NCBI GenBank assembly: GCA_037039685.1
Contig: JAWNGF010000003.1
Location: 186,001 to 250,000, forward strand
DNA length: 64,000 bases
Source: Ceratobasidium sp. AG-K
Taxonomy: Eukaryota; Basidiomycota; Agaricomycetes; Cantharellales; Ceratobasidiaceae
Reading direction: 5' to 3'
Under the pieces are notes generated by a model that had not been told where the DNA came from, ran no database searches, and saw only the letters and a program-made list of their open reading frames with translations. The translations under genes were made by a program, and so were the position numbers. Below are positions 51,277-63,600 of this stretch, piece by piece (the first letter of the stretch is position 1; every line of letters starts with the position of its first letter).

Positions 51277-53355
51277 TCAAGGCGCACTCACAAGTGGTAC
51301 GCTCTCACTCTCTTCATCGGGTAGCCTAATCACTCCACGACGAGCGGGCACAACGTCATACACACTCTTGATTACACCCAGGCCCGACACGACTGCAGCC
51401 GCAAGTGACGCCCAGTACACAAACTTGCTTGAGCGCTGGTGTACGAAAATAGCAAAAAGGGACCACGTAATTGCTACGTTGGCCGCAATATCGCCCTTAT
51501 CTGGAAACGCATACACTTCTGATGCTGCATCCAAAAACAGCCTTTGAATTGTTAGTCTGGTTTGTATGAATAACTGCGATACTCACAGTCCGAGAAAGAC
51601 AGACGCCTTTGTAAATCCGTTCTCTGGTTGGTGGTGAGACTGTGCGTCTGCACCAAATGCCTCGAACGATCTAACGACAAGGAGGACAGTTGACCAGCCG
51701 TGAAAAAACGAGAACGGGACATGAACGCATACTAGTTGCCTAGTCAGACAGGAGGGAACCCGGAGCCTATCAACTCACATTGATCACGGATGTCCTCTGC
51801 GACGGGGTGTTTCTTCAAAATGTAGTAAATATAGGAAATGACGCCCCAAGCTGAGAGTGCAAGGAAAAACCTGGCGATATGATGACCCTGTGGGTACAGT
51901 ACCATTAGTTAAGCCTCGGAGAGCTATCACGGTACTCGCATAGTAAAGTAAGAGGGGGACAAAGTTCAATACAATAAGAAGTGGGAACCACCACCCAATC
52001 CTATCGACAACCGTCTTTTGACCATTGTCTGCAAACTGGTACGCGACTGGCCCAAAAAGGAGCAGAAGGATCAGCGGCCAGGCAATAAACACGTATGGTG
52101 CAGGGGTAAGGTAGGTTTCCTTTCCTACTTCGTACGGATGGCGTTCGCTGTAGGGATATTGCTACAACAATACATTAAATCAGCTTGGAACAGGGTTGTG
52201 GTGGGAAAGGCGTACGATGCCGAGGAGCACAAAATGTAATAAAGCCAGGGCAACCCATGCCACCGCATTTGTAATCTACTTTCATCAGTTGTACCACTCG
52301 GCAACATGCGTCAACCCACCTGTAACACCTTTGTCCTATTAGTACCAAGTGCAAATCCCCAAAGGTTCTTGAACAAGCCAAGCAACGACATGGTTGCAAA
52401 TACCAGTGTTGACCAGTACATAAAGTTGCCCGACTTGTGCTGTTGTACAAAAATGGCGAATAACGACCATGTAACCGCCAGGTTTGCTGCGACGTCGCCC
52501 CCATCCGGTTGGAAGGCATATGCTTCTGACGCCACTTCCAAGAGAAACCTGTAGAAGCATATATAGTCCTATTCCATGCGAATAATGGTGCGTGATCTTA
52601 CAATCCAAGGAAGATGAACAACTTGGTGAACACACCCGCTGTATCGATCTGGGTGTTTACACCAAATGCCTCGAATGCTTCAACGACGAGAAGCACTGTT
52701 GTGGAGCCATGGTACAGTGAGAATGGGATGTAGATCCACACTGGGCATTTTTGTTAGACACAGCTAAGGGGGGGAGGATTCAAATTCACATTGATCGTAA
52801 ATGCTCCGCTTGACGACGTAACGCATCTTCAATAGGTAGTAGACTCGGGAGACAACACCCCAGGTAGAGAGTGTCAAGATAAAAGCCATGAAATAGAGTT
52901 CTCTGGTCTATAATAACATCAGTATGGCATACAGAGATATGTAGCACTCACCCAAACTTGGAGATAGACAATGTTTAAAGCGCCAAGTAGCGGGCACCAC
53001 CAACCAATCCCATCAATAATTGTCCGCTTTCCGTTGTCTTTGAATTGGTATATCATTGTTCCACAGGAGCAAAGAACGATGAGCCACCTGAGGACCGACC
53101 AATATGGTGCAGGGGTAAAGTAGGTTTCTACACCACTAAACTTGAAGGGCCCTTCACCATCCTTAGGCTATGGCTCAAAACGTTAGCTGCGGACGATGAG
53201 ACAAGGATAGAAGAATTGCCTTCATTTTGGACGTAAGAACCCAATTGAGGTACCCGATTACTACATTCACGATCTACTTGCGTTGGTCACTGCAACTAAA
53301 TCTCAGATGAATGTCGATCTACCTTTAACCAGATGCCGTCCCTCCAGTCACTCAT
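51277..53355 (-). CDS. Multi-pass membrane protein B, two tandem repeats
   Basis: Paralogue of gene A with the same double layout. Repeat 1 begins [11 protein letters not shown] (53355) and carries [10 protein letters not shown] (about 53120), [16 protein letters not shown], and [21 protein letters not shown] (about 52490). It is followed across an intron by [17 protein letters not shown] (52270-52220), which opens repeat 2: [52 protein letters not shown] and the acidic tail [13 protein letters not shown]. The frame upstream of the first Met meets a TAG near 53407, so the Met before SDW is the start, as in genes A and C. About fourteen helices. Some intron borders (for example after the first helix) have two possible donors. 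Confidence 0.6.
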
Positions 53356-53692
53356 TCCGGCACTGGCACAACTCAAAGTTGCAGCTGTTGTTAAACGATG
53401 CTGAAGCTTTTCGAAACTCTATCGAGAATAAGTTGTGGTAGTGGGCAGGGTGATCTTTGAGACAGCCATCAGGGTCTGGCAACACAGCCTCGAACAGCGG
53501 TAGCTATGAACTTAATCTTTTGACTCGCAGATCCGGTCCGGCAACGCCGCAATCGTTAGTGGTCAGGGTTACCCCTATGTAAGAAAACGTCGCCTTTTAC
53601 CACATTTATCTACGGAAGATAGCTCCGCTGCTACAAGCCAGTCCATTATAATTGACTATGAAATACTACAACTCCAGTAAAATAACCAACAT

Positions 53693-54780
53693 CTAAGCGC
53701 CGGCCATAAGCGGGACAGTCTCCTCATCCTGAGCCCTTGTCCCCCGGATACTAAAATTATATCCATGCACATACAGACACTTGATCACGCTAAGCAGCGA
53801 CATGACTGCGAATGTAAGTGCTGACCAATGTATGAACCCACTTGAGCGTTGATTCTCGAAAACGGCAAACAGGGACCATGTAACCGCAAGCGCCGCAGTG
53901 AGATCGCCCTCGTTTGACTGGAACGCATACATCTCTGATACTGCTTCTAGAAATAATCTACCCTGAAATTAGTCTTGCGTCACGCGGGTAATGGTAGGTG
54001 CACGTACAGTCCCAGAAATACAAACATCTTGGTAAAACCACCGACCGGTGTTTGCACGTTTATGCCAAAGGCTTCAAATAGTGTCACAACGAGGAGGACT
54101 ATTGTCCAGGCATGATACAGTGAAAACAGGTGATGGACCCAAACTGGCCGTGGTATTGTCAAACTGATCACAAATGGGACCGAACCACTCACCCCGGTCA
54201 TTAAGACTTCTTCTGACACTAGGTTTGTTCAGAATGTAATAAATATGGGAGGTAATGCTTGACACCCAGAGAGCAAACACAGATGCTATGATATAGTGTC
54301 CTTCTATCTTTAAGAGTGTCAGTCTTGTCCTGCAAGGTGATGTAGTGTTTACCCAAGCCGTGTTATAAAATATACCTAAAAACGCAAGCAGCGGGAATCG
54401 CCAACCAATCGTATCGATGACTATTCTCTTGCCCTCATCCGTAAATTGATATATGTTGTACCCAAGCAGGAGCGCATGGACAAGCACTGAGATACCAGAA
54501 GCATGCGGCGCGGGGGTAAAGTAGGTCGGTCTACCCAGCTGGTGCCAGCGGACGGCACCAGTCTCGGGCTACATCTTTGGACATAAGTTGCGAATGAAAA
54601 GAAATAGCCGAAGACTCACATCAAATACGGTCAAAGTACTCGAGCCGAGGAGCGAAGAGAACATGACCACGTTCACAATCTAATCTCATGAGCCACCGCA
54701 GCAGAATCACATGAAGGTCGTCAACCTACTCTGAGCCAAAAACCGTCTGTCCAGTCACTGTACGTCCAGTTACTCATCAT
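53693..54780 (-). CDS. Multi-pass membrane protein C, single repeat
   Basis: It starts [17 protein letters not shown] and runs through [92 protein letters not shown] and [17 protein letters not shown] helices. It ends with an acidic tail [11 protein letters not shown]. Exons join in phase over seven introns. It has the N-terminus of a first repeat and the C-terminal tail of a second repeat, so it is a one-module version (about seven helices) of genes A and B. It could be the ancestral form, or a fusion gene shortened by deletion. Confidence 0.65.
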
Positions 54781-56046
54781 CCCAGTGGAAGTAAACAAGT
54801 TTGTGGTCGTCACCAAATCAGAAGGACCAAAAGGCGGCCGGTTGCCGGGCTATGTCTTTGAAGCTTCTCGGTTCACTCTAGATCTCCATCAAGGCCGAGT
54901 GGATTGCCCTCGTGTCATTGGAGATATCAGGGTCTCACGACCAAACAACTCACGACCTGCCACTGGCCGCTCTCGAGCTGGTTTAGCCACTTGTTGAGTC
55001 GTAAGATAACGCACCACCTTTTGGGTGTCCATTTAGGTTGGACTCAACCTAATTGAGAATAGGGTCTTAAACTTTTGTTAGAATAGGGTGAGTTGTTGGA
55101 AATATATTCATCGATGAGGATGTTACATCGTCCCTATGCCATCGGTGGGTACCTAGGACTCTTCTATGATGGCGCGTACTCCTTGTCATCCAACACGCTC
55201 GTCCTACCAAGAAGAAACGGGTGAATGAACCACTAGATGATAAAACCATACCATGTAGAGTTATACCAGGTTACAGCAAAGAAAGCAAGCGGACCATTTT
55301 AATGTCAGTTTGTGCCTAATAGAACTAGTTGGGGCAACACAACGAGAGCGGATGGCCTACATTTACGATAGCCAAAAATTTCGAGAGGAGCGGGGGTAGG
55401 CTCCCACGCTCACAAGCTACTCTTGCCAGCTACCGCAGCCAAAAGCTCCTATAGAATATTAACCAATCTTGAGACAAAACATACCTGCCCAGTCACCTCT
55501 GTCCAGTCACCCATCCCGCCGATCATAGAGCGTGAGATCGTGCTCATCGTGAGGCGGCAAGAGCCGAGGATAGCTTGCTTGAAACAAGGGCTTCTGGGCG
55601 TCACTTGTGAATACGAACACTTACCGGGGCTCGGCGGCCGGAGACCAGCTGCTCTCGGTCCACTCCCTCATCGAGTCAATAGCATAATGCAGGGGCGTGG
55701 TCGCTGCCGGACAGCAAGGGCCAAGGGTAGCCACTTCTCTGGAACCAAGGCCTCTGGCGGGACGATGGCCCTCCAGAAAGATTGCATTTACCCACATGCT
55801 GAGAGCACAACCATGCACTTGGTCGCTCTATATCAATTACCGTGGGAGAGTCGTGGCTCGTAGGAAGCGTGGCTATGCTTCTAAAACGGATCCGCAGTGA
55901 TCTGTGCTCCAATCCTGCAACGTGCGTTGTGATTCGTCGACTCATCGACCCATCAATATCCCATATTCGTCCTCGTGTACAGCGATAACAAACACAGGAA
56001 CGACTTGACCCTGACAACCACCGGACCATCCGTGTTGTTAAACACG
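54781..56046. other. Gene-free stretch with a family relic
   Basis: ORFs such as 55423-55863 (+) have no family features. An exon-1-like relic of the membrane-protein family is at 55485-55514 (-). A stretch of possible + strand exon sequence ends at 56046, where the intron array begins. Confidence 0.4.
55485..55514 (-). pseudogene. Relic first exon of the tandem membrane-protein family
   Basis: It reads MGDWTEVTGQ and is followed by a GTATG donor, matching the length, start and splice phase of the [11 protein letters not shown] exons of genes A, B and C. No downstream family exons were found before gene C, so this looks like the remains of a fourth gene. Confidence 0.4.
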
Positions 56047-57599
56047 GTGAGCGACTTCGTTGCTGGCCTGTGAATATGTTCCTAGTGGACCAATAACACC
56101 CTAGTTTGATCGAGACGATTGTAATTCCGCGAGTCAGAATGGTAAGCCAGATATAGTTTATTCGAGTTAGGTTAATGCTCGTTTATGCCAATGGTTTATC
56201 CGGGTACAGGCAGTGAGTCGAGTGTGGTCCGTTTGATCCAAGTGTCGACTTACTTCCCATTTCGCGGTTCCAATGATATAGTTGGTAGGTAAAAAAAACG
56301 CTACCAATGAATCCAAGCTGACAGCCGACGCTTCTGCTATTCAGGTGGTAAGTGAGATAGGAAAGCCGCCACTGGCACTAGGCTAATAATTACTCGGGCT
56401 ATATCATGGGATTAGATGGTTAGTAGAGTGCTTTCGCTCGACCTAAACTGACCAGCTTGTGACCCCGACGGTTTAGATGGTACGTAGGCTACGGTATGAC
56501 CCGGTCTGAGTTGACCCGCCCTGCTTACAACGTCACGAGGATAGATGGTGAGTGGCGAACACTAGATCGAACTAGCCTGACTTCTTTTTATCGCGATTTT
56601 TCGGGAACAGAGGGTGAGTTGAACGGAGAGCCTGTGGAACGTCGGTATTTGACCTCGGCCCCATGTTCATTGATGTATACAGGCGGTAGGTGGTGTCTAT
56701 ACTGGTATCATTCGAGCTAAGCTGAGTGGACTCGCAATGACATCCCCAACGTAGATGGCAAGTCGAACAACGTGGCGCCCAAGCTATACTAATATGTTCC
56801 CGGTATTATCTTGGGACGATAGACGGTGGGTCAGGGAAACGCCCCTCGAGCTAGGCTGATCTCCTTCCAACTCAAATGCCCTCTACACAGACGGTGAGGC
56901 CACTAAAGTGTTACGTGATTCTGGCTAATCTTCTTTCTTTTTCTAACGGCACGTCGTGGACATAGCTGGTAAGTAAGAGAGGTGATATATCGACACTCGG
57001 ACCAGAATGACCCACTTTATCACTGTATTTTTATCGCAGATCGTAAGTCAGGTATAATACTGCTAGACGCAAGCTGACCACCCTATTTATAATTTTCGAG
57101 CGTAGGATGTGAGTATGAAGCCGTACTGCTGAGCCGATGCTGATCGACCATGATAAAGCGGATATGGTCCGGACGAGTGAGTCGGATATGTCACGATGTG
57201 ATTATTCTAACTTCAACTTCTGATAATGACCCCATTTCAGGCGGTGAGTCGGGTGGAGCGTTGATCGAGCTAGTCTAATTCGTATTTCACTCGACGCGTG
57301 AGTTTAGCCGGTTAAATTCTAATTTTAATTATATTGATCGGTTCAAGCTGACTTACCTTGGCTCTGGCGATTCAGATACGGATTGTAAGTTGGACTGTGA
57401 CGTTCGTAATACAGGCTAAGATAGGGGTTTTTGCTTGCGGCCAACGTAGGGGAGGCGAGTAGGGCTCGGCCACGCACGAATCAAGCTGACCCAGTATTAT
57501 CATGACGTTGCAAATATAGGATGTGAGTTGGGTGCTGTTTTCCTTGGGTTGAAGTTAGGCTTAACACGGTACCCTACCACCATGGTCGTGGCATTCTAG
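56047..57599 (+). repeat. Tandem array of ~21 intron-like units separated by trinucleotide exons
   Basis: From 56142 the sequence can be read as consecutive introns with almost nothing between them. Intron intervals: 56142-56209, 56213-56281, 56285-56344, 56348-56415, 56419-56476, 56480-56544, 56548-56610, 56614-56682, 56686-56754, 56758-56822, 56826-56890, 56894-56965, 56969-57039, 57043-57105, 57109-57158, 57177-57240, 57244-57375 (two fused units), 57385-57449, 57459-57519, 57523-57599. Donors are GTRAGT-like (one GCAAGT at 56758); acceptors are TAG or CAG. A block like TCGAGCTAGGCTGAC with the branch site lies 20-40 nt before most acceptors. Most gaps are 3 nt, the others 18, 9, 9 and 0 nt. 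A further unit may occupy 56047-56104. No known gene type matches. Confidence 0.75.
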
Positions 57600-57636
57600 G
57601 TGAGTCGACGATAGAAAAAATCAGTTTCGTGTGGTC

Positions 57637-60600
57637 TTGAAATCCAGAGTGGCTGCTAATGCGTATCGCCACAAAATACGACAAATAATGTTCTTGACTT
57701 TTCATTAGATATTGGGTAGAAGTAATGCGGATTGTGTATTGGACTTGTAATCGGAATAAGTGAGAACTTGTAATGGCTGATAAGTCTGGACTTGTAATCA
57801 GCTATTTGTTTCTGGGCATAATCTGGATTAGTTCTGACTTGTAATGAGCATTAATCTGGACTTGTAATCTGGATTAGTGCTGTTGCTTTGCAAAATTGCC
57901 AAAAAATGTTTTGAGAATTCATTTATCCTGAGTTGTAATCGGCATTAGTCTTGACTTGTGATTTGCGAGTTGCTGATGTTTAATGGGTTCCGAGTTTTGG
58001 GGGCGGCTGCCACCCGCAAGCGGGTCCCGTCAGCCTTATTATACACGTTAAAAACCACTAGTGGGTGGGTTTAGTTGGTGCGCTGGGTGCATAACCTAAC
58101 AACCTAACTTAACAACATAACCTAACTGCGTGTTTTGCTGATTCAGAGCTGTGTCGGAAGTTGATTAACACAAACTTTGTAATCAGCGTTAGTCCCAAAT
58201 TGTAATGGCCATTAGTATTTGGGAGTAATGGCTGAGTATTTATCCCTTGTAATTGTCATTTATACTTGGTTGGAATCTCAATTAGTCCCGACTTGTAATG
58301 CGGGATTAGTGTCAACTTGTAATCAGAAGTATTAGTCCTGACTTGGAATTGCTCATTAGTGTCAGGGGTGTTGCGTTGCAAAGTTGGCAAAAATGTTTGG
58401 AAGTCGGGATTAGTCTTGTGTTGTATTCTGGAGTAGACCTCATTAGTCCTGACTTGTAATTGGGATAAGTCGGAACTTGCAATATCCATTGGTCTTGACT
58501 TGTAATCAGCCATTAGCACTGGATTGTAATCTGGATTAGTCCTGACTTGTAGTCTGGATTGGTGCTGTTGCTTTGCAAAATTGCCAAAAATGTTTTGACT
58601 TTTGCATTAGTCTTGCATTAGTCTGAGTTGTAATCACCATTAGTGATTGGTTCCAATGGCCCTCACTTCTATTTTCTAATGATCTATTGCTCTGGAATTG
58701 TAATCTGGATTAGTGCTGACTTGTAATGCCTGATTAGTCCAAAGTTGTAATAAGCAACTACTTCTGACTTGTAATCAGCATTATTGATGGACTTGTAATC
58801 CAGAGTGGTGCTATTGCGTTGCAAAATTGACAAAAATGTCTTGACTTTTCATTAGTATTGGGTAGAAGTAATGCGGATTGGTATTGGACTTGTAATCGGA
58901 ATAAGTGAGAACTTGTAATGGCTGATTAGTCTGGACTTGTAATCAGCTATTTGTTTCTGGGCATAATCTGGATTAGTTCTGACTTGTAATGAGCATTAAT
59001 CTGGACTTGTAATCTGGATTAGTGCTGTTGCTTTGCAAAATTGCCAAAAATGTTTTGAGAATTCATTTATCCTGAGTTGTAATCGGCATTAGTCTTGACT
59101 TGTGATTTGCGAGTTGCTGATGTTTAATGGGTTCCGAGTTTTGGGGGCGGCTGCCACCCGCAAGCGGGTCCCGTCAGCCTTATTATACACGTTAACACCC
59201 TCTAGTGGGTGGGTTTAGTTGGTGCGCTGGGTGCATAACCTAACAACCTAACTTAACAACATAACCTAACTGCGTGTTTTGCTGATTCAGAGCTGTGTCG
59301 GAAGTTGATTAACACAAACTTTGTAATCAGCGTTAGTCCCAAATTGTAATGGCCATTAGTATTTGGGAGTAATGGCTGAGTATTTATCCCTTGTAATTGT
59401 CATTTATACTTGGTTGGAATCTCAATTAGTCCCGACTTGTAATGCGGGATTAGTGTCAACTTGTAATCAGAAGTATTAGTCCTGACTTGGAATTGCTCAT
59501 TAGTGTCAGGGGTGTTGCGTTGCAAAGTTGGCAAAAATGTTTGGAAGTCGGGATTAGTCTTGTGTTGTATTCTGGAGTAGACCTCATTAGTCCTGACTTG
59601 TAATTGGGATAAGTCGGAACTTGCAAATATCCATTGGTCTTGACTTGTAATCAGCCATTAGCACTGGATTGTAATCTGGATTAGTCCTGACTTGTAGTCT
59701 GGATTGGTGCTGTTGCTTTGCAAAATTGCCAAAAATGTTTTGACTTTTGCATTAGTCTTGCATTAGTCTGAGTTGTAATCACCATTAGTGATTGGTTCCA
59801 ATGGCCCTCACTTCTATTTTCTAATGATCTATTGCTCTGGAATTGTAATCTGGATTAGTGCTGACTTGTAATGCCTGATTAGTCCAAAGTTGTAATAAGC
59901 AACTACTTCTGACTTGTAATCAGCATTATTGATGGACTTGTAATCCAGAGTGGTGCTATTGCGTTGCAAAATTGACAAAAATGTCTTGACTTTTCATTAG
60001 TATTGGGTAGAAGTAATGCGGATTGGTATTGGACTTGTAATCGGAATAAGTGAGAACTTGTAATGGCTGATTAGTCTGGACTTGTAATCAGCTATTTGTT
60101 TCTGGGCATAATCTGGATTAGTTCTGACTTGTAATGAGCATTAATCTGGACTTGTAATCTGGATTAGTGCTGTTGCTTTGCAAAATTGCCAAAAATGTTT
60201 TGAGAATTCATTTATCCTGAGTTGTAATCGGCATTAGTCTTGACTTGTGATTTGCGAGTTGCTGATGTTTAATGGGTTCCGAGTTTTGGGGGCGGCTGCC
60301 ACCCGCAAGCGGGTCCCGTCAGCCTTATTATACACGTTAACACCCTCTAGTGGGTGGGTTTAGTTGGTGCGCTGGGTGCATAACCTAACAACCTAACTTA
60401 ACAACATAACCTAACTGCGTGTTTTGCTGATTCAGAGCTGTGTCGGAAGTTGATTAACACAAACTTTGTAATCAGCGTTAGTCCCAAATTGTAATGGCCA
60501 TTAGTATTTGGGAGTAATGGCTGAGTATTTATCCCTTGTAATTGTCATTTATACTTGGTTGGAATCTCAATTAGTCCCGACTTGTAATGCGGGATTAGTG

Positions 60601-63600
60601 TCAACTTGTAATCAGAAGTATTAGTCCTGACTTGGAATTGCTCATTAGTGTCAGGGGTGTTGCGTTGCAAAGTTGGCAAAAATGTTTGGAAGTCGGGATT
60701 AGTCTTGTGTTGTATTCTGGAGTAGACCTCATTAGTCCTGACTTGTAATTGGGATAAGTCGGAACTTGCAAATATCCATTGGTCTTGACTTGTAATCAGC
60801 CATTAGCACTGGATTGTAATCTGGATTAGTCCTGACTTGTAGTCTGGATTGGTGCTGTTGCTTTGCAAAATTGCCAAAAATGTTTTGACTTTTGCATTAG
60901 TCTTGCATTAGTCTGAGTTGTAATCACCATTAGTGATTGGTTCCAATGGCCCTCACTTCTATTTTCTAATGATCTATTGCTCTGGAATTGTAATCTGGAT
61001 TAGTGCTGACTTGTAATGCCTGATTAGTCCAAAGTTGTAATAAGCAACTACTTCTGACTTGTAATCAGCATTATTGATGGACTTGTAATCCAGAGTGGTG
61101 CTATTGCGTTGCAAAATTGACAAAAATGTCTTGACTTTTCATTAGTATTGGGTAGAAGTAATGCGGATTGGTATTGGACTTGTAATCGGAATAAGTGAGA
61201 ACTTGTAATGGCTGATTAGTCTGGACTTGTAATCAGCTATTTGTTTCTGGGCATAATCTGGATTAGTTCTGACTTGTAATGAGCATTAATCTGGACTTGT
61301 AATCTGGATTAGTGCTGTTGCTTTGCAAAATTGCCAAAAATGTTTTGAGAATTCATTTATCCTGAGTTGTAATCGGCATTAGTCTTGACTTGTGATTTGC
61401 GAGTTGCTGATGTTTAATGGGTTCCGAGTTTTGGGGGCGGCTGCCACCCGCAAGCGGGTCCCGTCAGCCTTATTATACACGTTAACACCCTCTAGTGGGT
61501 GGGTTTAGTTGGTGCGCTGGGTGCATAACCTAACAACCTAACTTAACAACATAACCTAACTGCGTGTTTTGCTGATTCAGAGCTGTGTCGGAAGTTGATT
61601 AACACAAACTTTGTAATCAGCGTTAGTCCCAAATTGTAATGGCCATTAGTATTTGGGAGTAATGGCTGAGTATTTATCCCTTGTAATTGTCATTTATACT
61701 TGGTTGGAATCTCAATTAGTCCCGACTTGTAATGCGGGATTAGTGTCAACTTGTAATCAGAAGTATTAGTCCTGACTTGGAATTGCTCATTAGTGTCAGG
61801 GGTGTTGCGTTGCAAAGTTGGCAAAAATGTTTGGAAGTCGGGATTAGTCTTGTGTTGTATTCTGGAGTAGACCTCATTAGTCCTGACTTGTAATTGGGAT
61901 AAGTCGGAACTTGCAAATATCCATTGGTCTTGACTTGTAATCAGCCATTAGCACTGGATTGTAATCTGGATTAGTCCTGACTTGTAGTCTGGATTGGTGC
62001 TGTTGCTTTGCAAAATTGCCAAAAATGTTTTGACTTTTGCATTAGTCTTGCATTAGTCTGAGTTGTAATCACCATTAGTGATTGGTTCCAATGGCCCTCA
62101 CTTCTATTTTCTAATGATCTATTGCTCTGGAATTGTAATCTGGATTAGTGCTGACTTGTAATGCCTGATTAGTCCAAAGTTGTAATAAGCAACTACTTCT
62201 GACTTGTAATCAGCATTATTGATGGACTTGTAATCCAGAGTGGTGCTATTGCGTTGCAAAATTGACAAAAATGTCTTGACTTTTCATTAGTATTGGGTAG
62301 AAGTAATGCGGATTGGTATTGGACTTGTAATCGGAATAAGTGAGAACTTGTAATGGCTGATTAGTCTGGACTTGTAATCAGCTATTTGTTTCTGGGCATA
62401 ATCTGGATTAGTTCTGACTTGTAATGAGCATTAATCTGGACTTGTAATCTGGATTAGTGCTGTTGCTTTGCAAAATTGCCAAAAATGTTTTGAGAATTCA
62501 TTTATCCTGAGTTGTAATCGGCATTAGTCTTGACTTGTGATTTGCGAGTTGCTGATGTTTAATGGGTTCCGAGTTTTGGGGGCGGCTGCCACCCGCAAGC
62601 GGGTCCCGTCAGCCTTATTATACACGTTAACACCCTCTAGTGGGTGGGTTTAGTTGGTGCGCTGGGTGCATAACCTAACAACCTAACTTAACAACATAAC
62701 CTAACTGCGTGTTTTGCTGATTCAGAGCTGTGTCGGAAGTTGATTAACACAAACTTTGTAATCAGCGTTAGTCCCAAATTGTAATGGCCATTAGTATTTG
62801 GGAGTAATGGCTGAGTATTTATCCCTTGTAATTGTCATTTATACTTGGTTGGAATCTCAATTAGTCCCGACTTGTAATGCGGGATTAGTGTCAACTTGTA
62901 ATCAGAAGTATTAGTCCTGACTTGGAATTGCTCATTAGTGTCAGGGGTGTTGCGTTGCAAAGTTGGCAAAAATGTTTGGAAGTCGGGATTAGTCTTGTGT
63001 TGTATTCTGGAGTAGACCTCATTAGTCCTGACTTGTAATTGGGATAAGTCGGAACTTGCAAATATCCATTGGTCTTGACTTGTAATCAGCCATTAGCACT
63101 GGATTGTAATCTGGATTAGTCCTGACTTGTAGTCTGGATTGGTGCTGTTGCTTTGCAAAATTGCCAAAAATGTTTTGACTTTTGCATTAGTCTTGCATTA
63201 GTCTGAGTTGTAATCACCATTAGTGATTGGTTCCAATGGCCCTCACTTCTATTTTCTAATGATCTATTGCTCTGGAATTGTAATCTGGATTAGTGCTGAC
63301 TTGTAATGCCTGATTAGTCCAAAGTTGTAATAAGCAACTACTTCTGACTTGTAATCAGCATTATTGATGGACTTGTAATCCAGAGTGGTGCTATTGCGTT
63401 GCAAAATTGACAAAAATGTCTTGACTTTTCATTAGTATTGGGTAGAAGTAATGCGGATTGGTATTGGACTTGTAATCGGAATAAGTGAGAACTTGTAATG
63501 GCTGATTAGTCTGGACTTGTAATCAGCTATTTGTTTCTGGGCATAATCTGGATTAGTTCTGACTTGTAATGAGCATTAATCTGGACTTGTAATCTGGATT

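Noticed and set aside
53356..53470. Nonsense codon in gene B near its start
   Set aside because: The TAG near 53407 lies before the Met that aligns with the starts of genes A and C, so it is in the leader.
55423..55863. 146-codon + ORF just upstream of the intron array as its first exon
   Set aside because: It has no composition or motif support and stops at 55863; the link to the array is unproven.
58090..58125. CCTAAC runs as a telomere
   Set aside because: They are short, irregular and repeated once per satellite unit; no terminal CCCTAA tract is present in the window.
58256..58519. Minus-strand ORF of 87 codons in the satellite
   Set aside because: It arises from the repeated TTGTAATC pattern and would recur only as a repeat artefact.
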